Assembly: GCA_003231675.1 (NCBI GenBank)
Contig: QIJB01000055.1
Coordinates: 1-11,977 of the forward strand
Reading direction: 5' to 3'
From: Candidatus Campbelliibacteriota bacterium
Lineage (GTDB): Bacteria; Patescibacteriota; Minisyncoccia; UBA9983
DNA length: 11,977 nucleotides
Below, piece by piece: positions 1 to 5,729 of the stretch (its first letter is position 1; each line of letters begins with the position of its first letter). Below the pieces are notes generated by a model that saw only the letters and a list, made by a program, of their open reading frames with translations, searched no databases and was not told the origin of the DNA. Made by a program: the position numbers and the translations under genes.

Positions 1-126
1 TTGTTTATTGCCTTCGTTATTTGTATTTTGCTTTGCAGCCGGAACACCCCAAAAAACAATAATAGCGAAAAAAGCCAATATAATTACCACGACCGCAAAT
101 GTTTCATTAATTTCTATATTTTTCAT
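1..126 (-). CDS. N-terminal part of a one-helix membrane protein, cut by window edge
   Basis: An open frame starts at ATG 126-124 on the minus strand and runs without a stop off the left edge; 42 residues are visible. Residues about 10-28 are strongly hydrophobic (FAVVVIILAFF followed by AIIVFWGV), which reads as an N-terminal membrane anchor or uncleaved signal. A polar Lys/Gln/Asn-rich stretch follows (AAKQNTNNEGNKQ), so the rest of the protein is probably outside the membrane. It starts 14 bases after the stop of the nuclease gene, in the same direction, so it is probably the next gene of that operon. There is no clear ribosome binding site. The family cannot be recognised from this fragment. 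Confidence 0.6.
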   Translation of the reverse strand, partial: MKNIEINETFAVVVIILAFFAIIVFWGVPAAKQNTNNEGNKQ

Positions 127-140
127 ATATGAAAAGGCTA

Positions 141-701
141 CTACTTGAAATTTATATTGCTCTCGTATTTTTTAACCCGCTTACTCTTATTTAAAACAGA
201 AATGATGTTTTTAGAAATTTTGATTTGTCTTTTAATTATATCTACCAGCTCTTTTTGGTTTTTTGAAAAACTTTTTATCATAAAAGCAAAATCAAACCCA
301 ATATTATGGATAAAAAATTTTCCATCAATAAATTCTTGTCCACTGACCACAAACCCATATCGCAGATATGGGTAAATTTCTTTGTGCCTCATTGCCTTCG
401 CTGAATAAGTTAACACATCATGAGTGGAAAAACCTCTTACCTTTAACTCTATTACAACGAGCGGGGCTCCGTTTTCTTTGTCTTTTATCAGGATATCCGT
501 TTCAAAGGCGCTTTGTCCTCTTTTGGGATCTTTTATTTTTTCCAAAGGCGGATTTATTTCACCGTTAGCATCAATAATTATCCTATAAAGCATTGCCTTA
601 CTCGTCAAAATTTCGCAAGAATGCCCAATTTGTGTTCTTAGGTATTCCGCAAGTTGTTTTTCAAACCCTTTTTCAGTTATATTTGTTTTATTGTCAAGCA
701 T
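141..701 (-). CDS. Stand-alone PD-(D/E)XK nuclease-like protein, type I restriction HsdR N-terminal type
   Basis: The 186-residue protein resembles the N-terminal nuclease domain of type I restriction enzyme R subunits (HSDR_N). The core is visible: Asp69 in FETDILI, a short turn, then VVIELKV with Glu85 and Lys87, giving the D-(x)n-E-x-K catalytic pattern. After it comes a helical stretch around residues 95-115 (DVLTYSAKAM) and a further strand near YGFVVSG. The family cleaves or binds DNA with Mg2+ in the cytoplasm. No helicase motor, methylase or specificity subunit is present here, so it is not a normal type I system. It starts 1 base after the stop of the upstream hypothetical gene, which suggests coupled translation. 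The C-terminus is Lys-rich. The fold call is fairly secure; a biological role (defence, repair or inactive relic) is not. Confidence 0.72.
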   Translation of the reverse strand: MLDNKTNITEKGFEKQLAEYLRTQIGHSCEILTSKAMLYRIIIDANGEINPPLEKIKDPKRGQSAFETDILIKDKENGAPLVVIELKVRGFSTHDVLTYSAKAMRHKEIYPYLRYGFVVSGQEFIDGKFFIHNIGFDFAFMIKSFSKNQKELVDIIKRQIKISKNIISVLNKSKRVKKYESNINFK

Positions 702-702
702 T

Positions 703-1092
703 TTATTTTTTCTTTAATTTAATAATTTCCTCATAAAAAAGGTTCGCGGCATTTTTAGATATTCCAGCAGTGAATATTCCTCCACCAAATACATCATCAA
801 TTGAATATATTTCTGTTGGCTCAAAGGTTGTATGTATCACCCAAGCATAAAGGCAAGTATCTAGTTTTGGGCTATAAAAAATTTCTTTAATTGCGTATGT
901 ATCATTTTCAAACACCCTGCCACTTTCTTTTATTTTTATTTTTGCCAAATCGCCATACTGTGCACACTCCTGCTTTTTCTGAAATACACTTTTTTTGTCT
1001 ATATTTTTTCCCTTGTCAGAAAAATTATAATATCCCAAACCTGCCACAAGGAAAACAACGAGCACGCCTATGATAATATTTTTGTTATCCAT
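703..1092 (-). CDS. Hypothetical membrane-anchored protein, 129 aa
   Basis: The family is not recognised. Residues about 5-22 form one hydrophobic segment (IIIGVLVVFLVAGLGYY), a signal anchor. The rest is soluble, mixed alpha/beta in look, and probably outside the membrane. Two cysteines (C43, C80) could form a disulfide. The stretch FYSPKLDTCLYAWV looks like a conserved strand pair. The start ATG overlaps the stop of the upstream winged-helix gene by one base (TAATG), and its own stop lies one base before the nuclease start. The three genes are therefore almost certainly co-transcribed and translationally coupled. Confidence 0.6.
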   Translation of the reverse strand: MDNKNIIIGVLVVFLVAGLGYYNFSDKGKNIDKKSVFQKKQECAQYGDLAKIKIKESGRVFENDTYAIKEIFYSPKLDTCLYAWVIHTTFEPTEIYSIDDVFGGGIFTAGISKNAANLFYEEIIKLKKK

Positions 1093-1763
1093 TATTTTTT
1101 CCTTAGCTTAACAACTAAACTTATAAAAAACACTGCCGTGGCCACATCAATGACATTCCAGAGCAATTTACTGTACAGGTGTATCGGCGCTACGGGATTG
1201 AACAGGATTGCGATTATGACCAAGCCCCAAAACCACGCGATTTTCTCTTTATGCGCCGTGTAGAGCAGATACGCGTAATAAACGGATATTCCGGCTACGA
1301 ACCACCGCAAAATCGTGTAATATCCGTAAGGCCAATCAAAAAAACTCAACAACAATAAAATTGAAGCGATAACAGCCGGATAAATATTGAATTTTATATT
1401 ATTCTTCACTACTGCTGATTTTATATCATCCGACCGTAATAAATCCGTATTACGGTTGTTTAATTCCAATTTTTCCGCTTCGGCAACCTCTCCTGCAAGC
1501 GAATAAACACCGTTTTTATACTCAACGACATCATGTCCGACAATGGTGTTAATTTTATAGCGGTATTGTCTCATGTGATTTTCGTCATAATCTTTCGCCC
1601 AATCAAGATAATCGCCTATTTCCGTAATATTGGCGTGTTTATTCTTGCACAAAAAAGCCAGCACACGAAAAGCGTTGCCGGTTAAACGAAGTTCTTTGTT
1701 GTTTTCGTCAAAAACTTTTCTGGACTCTGTGTCTAGCTGAAAATATTTGTGTTTATATACCAC
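1092..1763 (-). CDS. Membrane-anchored winged-helix regulator: OmpR/PhoB-type wHTH plus DUF6804-like membrane domain
   Basis: With the GTG start at 1763 the protein has 223 residues. The first ~90 residues read as a PhoB/OmpR-type winged helix: strands YFQLDTESRKVFDE and KELRLTG, helix NAFRVLAFLCKN, then NITEIGDYL, a recognition-helix region HMRQYRYKINTIVG, and a wing VVEYKNGVYSL. After a polar linker come about four hydrophobic segments. The signature YGYYTILRW, WGLVIIAILFNPVAPIHL and VIDVATAVFFI resembles DUF6804. The layout recalls one-component regulators such as ToxR or CadC, with DNA binding in the cytoplasm and sensing in the membrane. A TTG 57 bases further upstream (1820) is also in frame, but GTG 1763 keeps the whole domain and sits 6 bases after a good -10 box. 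The DNA target and signal are unknown. Confidence 0.75.
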   Translation of the reverse strand: MVYKHKYFQLDTESRKVFDENNKELRLTGNAFRVLAFLCKNKHANITEIGDYLDWAKDYDENHMRQYRYKINTIVGHDVVEYKNGVYSLAGEVAEAEKLELNNRNTDLLRSDDIKSAVVKNNIKFNIYPAVIASILLLLSFFDWPYGYYTILRWFVAGISVYYAYLLYTAHKEKIAWFWGLVIIAILFNPVAPIHLYSKLLWNVIDVATAVFFISLVVKLRKK

Positions 1764-1769
1764 ATTTCC

Positions 1770-1798
1770 ATCATAACAAATTCCGCTAAAACAGCCAA
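1770..1798 (-). promoter_or_regulatory. Promoter of winged-helix gene, near-leaderless
   Basis: On the minus strand: TTGGCT, a 17-base spacer, then an extended -10 TGTTATGAT (TATGAT at 1775-1770). The GTG start follows 6 bases later, so the expected transcript start falls on or next to the start codon. This supports GTG 1763 over the TTG at 1820. Confidence 0.5.
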
Positions 1799-1848
1799 AA
1801 AAACGAATCAGGCTTGGCAAGGTTCGGGCCGCACGAGGAGCTTTGCGG

Positions 1849-2109
1849 CTAGCGGTTTTTTATTTTATCCAGAGCGTTATTAAAAATATCTTTGATGTTC
1901 GCGGCGCCTTCTTTGAGTATGGTGAACGGGGCGTATTCAACGCCACTTTTCCTTTCGCGCTCTTTTTCCGGATTCGCGAAGATGCTCGCCGTTGAAACCC
2001 ACGCCAAAATCACGGCGACCATAAGCGAAATCATTAAAACAACCAGAACCTTTTTTCTGTAAGATTTCGGTTTGTTTTGAAGTTCCTCTATTTTATTAAA
2101 AAGAGACAT
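1849..2109 (-). CDS. Small single-pass membrane protein, 86 aa, unknown function
   Basis: The family is not recognised. The N-terminus is basic and soluble (residues 1-20, ending SYRKK), followed by one strong membrane helix at about 21-42 (VLVVLMISLMVAVILAWVS). After it come a charged stretch (NPEKERERK) and an amphipathic C-terminal helix (AANIKDIFNNALDKIKNR). The positive-inside rule puts the N-terminus in the cytoplasm. It begins 15 bases after the stop of the MBL-fold gene and has no Shine-Dalgarno sequence, so it is probably translated from that message. Small proteins of this shape are common in CPR genomes, but no function can be assigned. Confidence 0.65.
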   Translation of the reverse strand: MSLFNKIEELQNKPKSYRKKVLVVLMISLMVAVILAWVSTASIFANPEKERERKSGVEYAPFTILKEGAANIKDIFNNALDKIKNR

Positions 2110-2124
2110 TACCGCGCGATTATT

Positions 2125-2802
2125 TTAGACGACCGGATTCAGGACAACGACCTCCGCTTTTTTCTCGGCAAAATCTTTTTTCTTGATTGTCAGTTTGTCA
2201 ATCGGCTTCGTATCGCACCCGTCAAACTCGTCCAAAAACTTTTTCAGCATTTTTTTGTCTTCGTGGTAGTGCATCGGAATAACTATTTTCGGCTCTATCT
2301 GCGCCGCCATCTTCGCCGCCTTTTGCGGATCCATCACAGTTTCGCCGGACTTATCCGAAATATAAATCGGCATAAACAAGATGTCGCACCCCGCCACCGC
2401 CTCTTCCGCTTCCGCCGAGAGTTCTTTTTCTCCGAAATCCCCCAGATGGCACAAAGAAATATTTTCAAATTCAATCGCATAGACGGTATTCGCCCCGTTT
2501 CTTTCGCCTCCAACCTCATCGTGGAAACTCTTCACTCCCGTTATTTGAACGCTCTTAATTTCATATTCCCCGGGACCGTCTATTACAAAAGGGCATTTGT
2601 TTTCTCCTTTCCCTGAAAGAGTGCCGTAGCCACTGTGGTCATTATGCTGGCTGTGGCTTATCAAAGCGATATCCGCTTGAAACCTTGGCAACTTAAGCCC
2701 GAAGTCTTTCGCCGGAAATTCTTTTGAGGGCGGGTCAAAAGCGAGAACGGTCTCGCCCGATTGCGCCTTAAAACACGATGCTCCATAATAAGTAATTATC
2801 AT
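2125..2802 (-). CDS. MBL-fold metallo-hydrolase, COG2220 / UlaG-like (Lactamase_B_3 type)
   Basis: The 225-residue protein has the order of the metallo-beta-lactamase fold. It shows the start strand MIITYYGASCFKAQ, the metal motif SHSQHNDHSG (H50, H53, D55, H56), the family signature DGPGEYEIKSV, FHDE (H94), CHLGDFG (H119, D122), and the last metal histidine in IPMHYHEDKK (H178). Members hydrolyse varied substrates in the cytoplasm using two bound metals, and the substrate cannot be read from sequence. The first histidine is one residue further from the second than in the usual H-x-H-x-D-H, an oddity that may be an alignment shift. It is the first gene of the minus-strand run and has its own near-leaderless promoter, divergent from the S1 gene. 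Confidence 0.85.
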   Translation of the reverse strand: MIITYYGASCFKAQSGETVLAFDPPSKEFPAKDFGLKLPRFQADIALISHSQHNDHSGYGTLSGKGENKCPFVIDGPGEYEIKSVQITGVKSFHDEVGGERNGANTVYAIEFENISLCHLGDFGEKELSAEAEEAVAGCDILFMPIYISDKSGETVMDPQKAAKMAAQIEPKIVIPMHYHEDKKMLKKFLDEFDGCDTKPIDKLTIKKKDFAEKKAEVVVLNPVV

Positions 2803-2809
2803 TGATTGT

Positions 2810-2838
2810 ATTTTATCCTGTTAGCGATTTTATATCAA
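2810..2838 (-). promoter_or_regulatory. Promoter of MBL-fold gene, near-leaderless
   Basis: On the minus strand TTGATA (2838-2833), a 17-base spacer and TAAAAT (2815-2810) lie 7 bases before the ATG at 2802. The expected transcript start is at the start codon, and there is no Shine-Dalgarno sequence. Confidence 0.55.
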
Positions 2839-2906
2839 GCGTCGCGGAATCTGTTCACGCGGCAAGCCGAAGATGTCGCGCAAAAAGTGACTCATCCGTT
2901 AAAGAC

Positions 2907-2934
2907 TTGCAAAAAAATAAAATATCAATATACT
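2907..2934 (+). promoter_or_regulatory. Promoter of S1-domain gene
   Basis: TTGCAA (2907-2912), a 16-base spacer and TATACT (2929-2934). The ATG follows 8 bases later at 2943. A GGAAGGG purine run fills the gap, but it would lie mostly upstream of the expected transcript start. Confidence 0.55.
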
Positions 2935-2942
2935 GGAAGGGT

Positions 2943-4040
2943 ATGACTAAGGTACAGGAATTAAATGAAAAACAAACGGCGTTGGAATCTCTGATAAAGA
3001 ACGCCGGCATAACGGTCCCCAAAGAGGATGACCTTATTGAAGGAACCATTCTTGAACAGAAAGGCTCCGCCGTTTATGTTGATATTTCGCCTTTCGGAAC
3101 GGGTATCATTTACGGGCGAGAATATACCAACGCGCGCGACATCATTAAAGTTTTAAAGCCGGGAGACAAGATAACCGCCAAAGTGATAGAAATGAAAAAT
3201 GAAATGGGATATGTTTCCCTTTCCTTGAAAGAGGCCGCCCAAGAAATAGTATGGAGGGAGGCGGAAGAGGCGAAAAGAAGCAAAACCGTTTTTGAACTTG
3301 AAATAAAAGGAGCCAACAAGGGAGGACTAATCCTTGAATGGAAAGGGGTTCAGGGTTTCTTGCCTGCCTCGCAATTAAAAACCGAACACTACCCGAGAAT
3401 AGAGGATGGCGACAAAGACAGAATATTTGAGGAGTTGAAAAAACTGACGGGACAAAAAGTTTCCGCCGTCATTATTTCTTCCGATTCGGACGAAAAGAAA
3501 TTGATTTTTTCGGAAAAGGGAGCGCAGACCGAAGAACTTGAGGAAATAATTTCAAAATATAAAGTTGGAGATATTATAGAGGGAGAAGTTACCGGCTCGG
3601 TGGAATTCGGAATATTTGTAAAAATAGAAGAAGGGCTTGAAGGATTGGTTCACATTTCAGAGCTTAACTGGTCATTGGTTGAAAACCCGTCCGATCTCTT
3701 TAAAGTTGGGGATAAAGTGCAGGCGAAAATCATCAGCATCAAAGACGGCAAAATATCTCTTTCTATAAAGGCTTTAAAACCAAACCCATGGGAAGCGGTG
3801 ACGAATAAATACAAAAAAGGAGATATCGTCAAAGGTGTGGTTATAAAATTCAACAAACACGGCGCGTTGGTTAGCATTGAAGAAGGGGTTTCGGGTTTGG
3901 TTCACATTTCAGAATTCGCCTCGGAAGATGAAATGAAGCAGAAATTGGAACTTGGAAAAACCTATCCTTTCCAAATTACTTTGTTTGAGCCGAAAGAACA
4001 GCGACTGACATTGAGTTATTTGGAGGAGCCGAAAAAATAA
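2943..4040 (+). CDS. rpsA: 30S ribosomal protein bS1-like, four S1 RNA-binding domains
   Basis: The protein has 365 residues with four S1 (OB-fold) repeats. They lie at about 32-96 (EGTILEQKGSAVYVDI), 115-192 (degenerate), 206-277 (GDIIEGEVTGSVEFGIFVKI, LEGLVHISEL) and 290-360 (GDIVKGVVIKFNKHGALVSI, SGLVHISEF). bS1 binds mRNA and helps load it on the 30S subunit; E. coli bS1 has six such domains, so this is a short form. The frame stays open for 47 codons upstream, but that part has no S1 similarity and covers the promoter, so ATG 2943 is chosen. It is divergent from the MBL gene and convergent with pth. A generic S1 RNA-binding protein is the alternative to true bS1. Confidence 0.85.
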   Translation: MTKVQELNEKQTALESLIKNAGITVPKEDDLIEGTILEQKGSAVYVDISPFGTGIIYGREYTNARDIIKVLKPGDKITAKVIEMKNEMGYVSLSLKEAAQEIVWREAEEAKRSKTVFELEIKGANKGGLILEWKGVQGFLPASQLKTEHYPRIEDGDKDRIFEELKKLTGQKVSAVIISSDSDEKKLIFSEKGAQTEELEEIISKYKVGDIIEGEVTGSVEFGIFVKIEEGLEGLVHISELNWSLVENPSDLFKVGDKVQAKIISIKDGKISLSIKALKPNPWEAVTNKYKKGDIVKGVVIKFNKHGALVSIEEGVSGLVHISEFASEDEMKQKLELGKTYPFQITLFEPKEQRLTLSYLEEPKK

Positions 4041-4060
4041 AAAACGCCATGCAATGGCGT
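4032..4060 (-). terminator. Rho-independent terminator for pth
   Basis: On the minus strand ACGCCAT, a 3-base loop and ATGGCGT form a perfect 7-bp stem (4060-4044), followed by TTTTTATTTTTT. It overlaps the stop codon of the convergent S1 gene. On the plus strand the stem has no T run after it, so it mainly stops transcription coming from pth. Confidence 0.8.
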
Positions 4061-4077
4061 CAACAAGTGAGAGGATG

Positions 4078-4109
4078 ATGAGCGAATACAATCAATTGTA
4101 TTCGCTCAT
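4078..4109. repeat. Perfect 14-bp inverted repeat covering the last codons of pth
   Basis: Left arm ATGAGCGAATACAA (4078-4091), 4-base centre TCAA, right arm 4096-4109. The right arm encodes the last residues of Pth (MSEYN), and the left arm is its inverted copy just past the stop codon. The terminator lies 18 bases beyond. It may protect the mRNA 3' end or arise from an inverted-repeat copying event. Confidence 0.85.
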
Positions 4110-4678
4110 TGCTTTTCCCAGTCCGTCTTTCAAAATTGTTTCCAGCGCGGAAACGATTTTTTTTGACGTCACGGCAAGCGCCTTGGATTCATTCGGCTTG
4201 AAATTGCCGATAATGAAATCAATCATCTTCTCCCCTTTCGGTTTCTTAAGCTTTCCTTTGGGCGTGGAAGGAGAAACGCCCGCCCTTATTCTTATAAAAT
4301 CTTTTGTTTTTACGCTTCTCATTATTGATTCAACGCCCAACGCCTTTGTGACCTCCCGACCCTTTTCCAAAAGAAATTTTATATTTGCCCAACGCCAAAT
4401 CAATGTCATCGTGAACGACAATCAGTTTTTCCGCTTTCTTTTTTGAAGTGATTAACGGCTTCACGGAAAAACCGGACTTGTTCATAAAGGTTTCCGGAAA
4501 AATAATTTGAAATTTTTCTCCGTCCAGTTCTCCGGTGGCAACCAACGCTTTTATTTTTTTATTGAGTTTCAGTTCGGAAATTTTCCCGTTTCGAGTGACC
4601 AACGACAATCCGCCCGACATTATGGCGGCTCAATTTATATTCTTCCCCTGGATTTCCAAGCCCTACAATATAATACAT
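4092..4678 (-). pseudogene. pth: Peptidyl-tRNA hydrolase, reading frame broken by two frameshifts
   Basis: Pth releases peptides from stalled peptidyl-tRNA. From ATG 4678 the frame reads MYYIVGLGNPGEEYKLS then RHNVGRIV, the classic Pth start with catalytic N9 and H19. It then runs to a TAA at 4559. The next part is in another frame (SELKLNKKIKALV, FPETFMNKSG, VVHDDIDLALG, SGGHKGV) and stops at 4330. The third part is in the remaining frame (ESIMRSVKTKDFIRIRAG, SPSTPKGKLKKPKGEK, KAMSEYN) and ends at 4092. The second break is a perfect 7-bp tandem duplication (plus-strand CAACGCC twice, 4331-4344); removing one copy gives GGHKGVESI. The first, near 4576-4579, is repaired by adding TC to make TTCTCCGAA. 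The repaired protein would have 193 residues, normal for Pth. The usual Asn of GGHNG is Lys here. Real decay, strain variation or assembly error cannot be told apart. Confidence 0.85.
4331..4344. repeat. 7-bp perfect tandem duplication that shifts the pth frame
   Basis: CAACGCC occurs twice in direct contact (4331-4337 and 4338-4344). On the coding strand the codons read GGC GTT GGG CGT TGA. With a single copy they read GGC GTT GAA TCA, restoring the family sequence GVES. Confidence 0.9.
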
Positions 4679-4684
4679 ACGAAC

Positions 4685-4712
4685 ATTCTACACCATCCTT
4701 GCCAATACGCAA
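4685..4712 (-). promoter_or_regulatory. Promoter of pth, near-leaderless
   Basis: On the minus strand TTGCGT (4712-4707), a 16-base spacer and TAGAAT (4690-4685) lie 6 bases before ATG 4678. No Shine-Dalgarno sequence is present. The intact promoter argues that the gene was functional recently. Confidence 0.5.
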
Positions 4713-4762
4713 TCCGCATTTTATTTGTCGGCGCTTTTCGCGCTAAGCTGTGACAAGAATAA

Positions 4763-4809
4763 ATTTGAGCGTTAGCTCAAATAATTGCTCCGCAAGATTT
4801 TATTGCGGA
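4763..4809 (+). promoter_or_regulatory. Two consecutive hairpins in the leader of the Tudor-like gene
   Basis: Hairpin 1: ATTTGAGC, loop GTTA, GCTCAAAT (8 bp, 4763-4782). Hairpin 2: TCCGCAA, 7-base loop, TTGCGGA (7 bp, 4789-4809), followed by six A and then AGGAGG at 4816-4821. Both stems are perfect. They may control ribosome access or mRNA stability; no known riboswitch is recognised. Confidence 0.55.
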
Positions 4810-4826
4810 AAAAACAGGAGGAAAAC

Positions 4827-5084
4827 ATGCCGGGAAAAATGGAAGTTATCTCAAGGAGTGGAATCTCCTTTAAGGTTGATGCCTCAGATGAGGCATGCCT
4901 AAAGTTTGGCTTTAGGCATGGAGACAGAGTTGAACACCCCATTTTTGGAAAGGCAACAGTTATGGGAGTAGCCCATCCCGTATGCCCTGCCAGAGGCGAA
5001 GGCGTATTATGGTGCGCCTTTGACTTTGATGAAGCAGTGGATAAAGCAGTGGTGGGATACTGTTCCGATGGATTAATTCATTAG
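4827..5084 (+). CDS. Small protein with SH3/Tudor-like (CarD/UvrD C-terminal-like) segment, 85 aa
   Basis: ATG 4827 is preceded by a full AGGAGG five bases upstream, the strongest ribosome binding site in the window; the frame is open further up but has no better start. The product has 85 residues. The central part HGDRVEHPIFGKATVMGVA resembles the beta-barrel segment of CarD and the UvrD/PcrA C-terminal Tudor domain (GDRV-x-H-x-x-F-G-x-G-T-V), a fold that contacts RNA polymerase or nucleic acid. The rest (LWCAFDFDEAVDKAVVGY) fits further strands of such a barrel. Three cysteines are present (C24, C53, C78), with no metal-site spacing. It stands as a single gene between leader hairpins and a strong terminator, so it is probably highly expressed. 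The function is unknown. Confidence 0.65.
   Translation: MPGKMEVISRSGISFKVDASDEACLKFGFRHGDRVEHPIFGKATVMGVAHPVCPARGEGVLWCAFDFDEAVDKAVVGYCSDGLIH
4879..4919 (+). repeat. Two overlapping hairpins inside the coding region of the Tudor-like gene
   Basis: ATGCCTC, loop AGAT, GAGGCAT (7 bp, 4879-4896) is followed directly by ATGCCTAAAG, loop TTTGG, CTTTAGGCAT (10 bp, 4895-4919). They share two bases, and all arms are variants of ATGCCT/AGGCAT. The region encodes the DASDEACLKFGFRHG part of the protein. Confidence 0.8.
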
Positions 5085-5121
5085 TTTACATTAGTAGTTT
5101 TTCAGAAAACAGAACAACTCG

Positions 5122-5159
5122 CCGCCCAACCGAAAGGTTGAGGCGGTTTTTTCTTTTTT
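5122..5159 (+). terminator. Rho-independent terminator after the Tudor-like gene
   Basis: CCGCC-CAACC, a GAAA tetraloop, GGTTG, one bulged A, GGCGG, then TTTTTTCTTTTTT. The stem has 10 base pairs with one bulge. It isolates the small gene from lepB. Confidence 0.92.
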
Positions 5160-5180
5160 AAACGAAGCCAAAGACGACGG

Positions 5181-5209
5181 TTGCATTAAGCGAAAAAATC
5201 GTGTATTAT
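5181..5209 (+). promoter_or_regulatory. Promoter of lepB, near-leaderless
   Basis: TTGCAT (5181-5186), a 17-base spacer and TATTAT (5204-5209). ATG 5216 follows after 6 bases, so the predicted first transcribed base is at or next to the start codon. The in-frame GTG at 5201 overlaps the -10 box and is rejected as the start. Confidence 0.6.
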
Positions 5210-5215
5210 GGCGAC

Positions 5216-5671
5216 ATGACAGAAGAAAAAAATGGCGGTTTTTGGGATTTTATCAAATTTACGGCCATTGCCGTTCTAATTGTCGTCCCGATAAGAATGT
5301 GGGTGGCTCAACCATTCATAGTTTACGGATCATCAATGGAACCTACATTTGAAAATGGAGACTATTTGATTGTTGATGAATTTTCCTATTATCTCCGATC
5401 CCCCGAAAAGAATGAGGTTATAATTTTTCACTATCCGCTTGACCAATCAAAATACTTCATCAAACGCGTAGTCGGTCTTCCGGGAGAAACGATGGATGTT
5501 AATGGAAAGAAAACCGTTCTTAAAGCCGGCGAGTATTTTGTGGAGGGAGACAATAGAAAGGCGAGTTCCGATTCAAGGGTCTGGGGACCGGTCCCTCAAA
5601 AGCTTATCGTCGGGCGAGCCCTAATCCGGCTTTGGCCAATTAACCAAATTCAAGTGTTGCCCGGAGATTAA
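5216..5671 (+). CDS. lepB: Signal peptidase I
   Basis: The 151-residue S26-family peptidase removes signal peptides from exported proteins at the outer face of the cytoplasmic membrane. One membrane anchor lies at about 14-32 (KFTAIAVLIVVPIRMWVAQ). Box B is IVYGSSMEPTF with catalytic Ser40, box D is YFIKRVVGLPGE with catalytic Lys83, and box E is GDNRKASSDSRVWG, where the serine and aspartate stabilise the site. The loop between box D and box E is very short (about 20 residues) compared with typical bacterial LepB, giving a minimal enzyme. It lies between the terminator and the hisS operon and has its own promoter. Confident call. Confidence 0.95.
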   Translation: MTEEKNGGFWDFIKFTAIAVLIVVPIRMWVAQPFIVYGSSMEPTFENGDYLIVDEFSYYLRSPEKNEVIIFHYPLDQSKYFIKRVVGLPGETMDVNGKKTVLKAGEYFVEGDNRKASSDSRVWGPVPQKLIVGRALIRLWPINQIQVLPGD

Positions 5672-5677
5672 ATATAT

Positions 5678-5706
5678 TTGAACACTGAGTTTTTATCCCT
5701 TAAATT
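5678..5706 (+). promoter_or_regulatory. Probable promoter of the hisS-rpsU-ybeY-ftsA operon
   Basis: TTGAAC (5678-5683), a 17-base spacer and TAAATT (5701-5706). The expected start near 5713 leaves a ~17-base AT-rich leader without a Shine-Dalgarno sequence before ATG 5730. Confidence 0.45.
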
Positions 5707-5729
5707 AAGTTTCAAAGACAAAATAAAAT

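Noticed and set aside
1828..1849. 6-bp hairpin GCCGCA/TGCGGC as a terminator for the small membrane gene
   Set aside because: On the minus strand no T run follows. The T run is on the plus strand, where no gene ends. Kept only as a weak structure.
2077..2616. Plus-strand open frame of 179 codons over the MBL gene
   Set aside because: It is antisense to a clear MBL-fold protein, and its Phe/Arg/His-rich composition is unlike a real protein.
2802..2942. 47-codon N-terminal extension of the S1 protein
   Set aside because: It covers the promoter of the gene, has no S1 similarity, and ATG 2943 gives a normal bS1 start.
4507..4753. Plus-strand open frames over the start of pth
   Set aside because: They are shadows of the broken pth gene, with no ribosome binding site or family resemblance.
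4785..4826. Upstream in-frame extension of the Tudor-like gene
   Set aside because: It encodes a leader hairpin, while ATG 4827 has a perfect AGGAGG five bases upstream.
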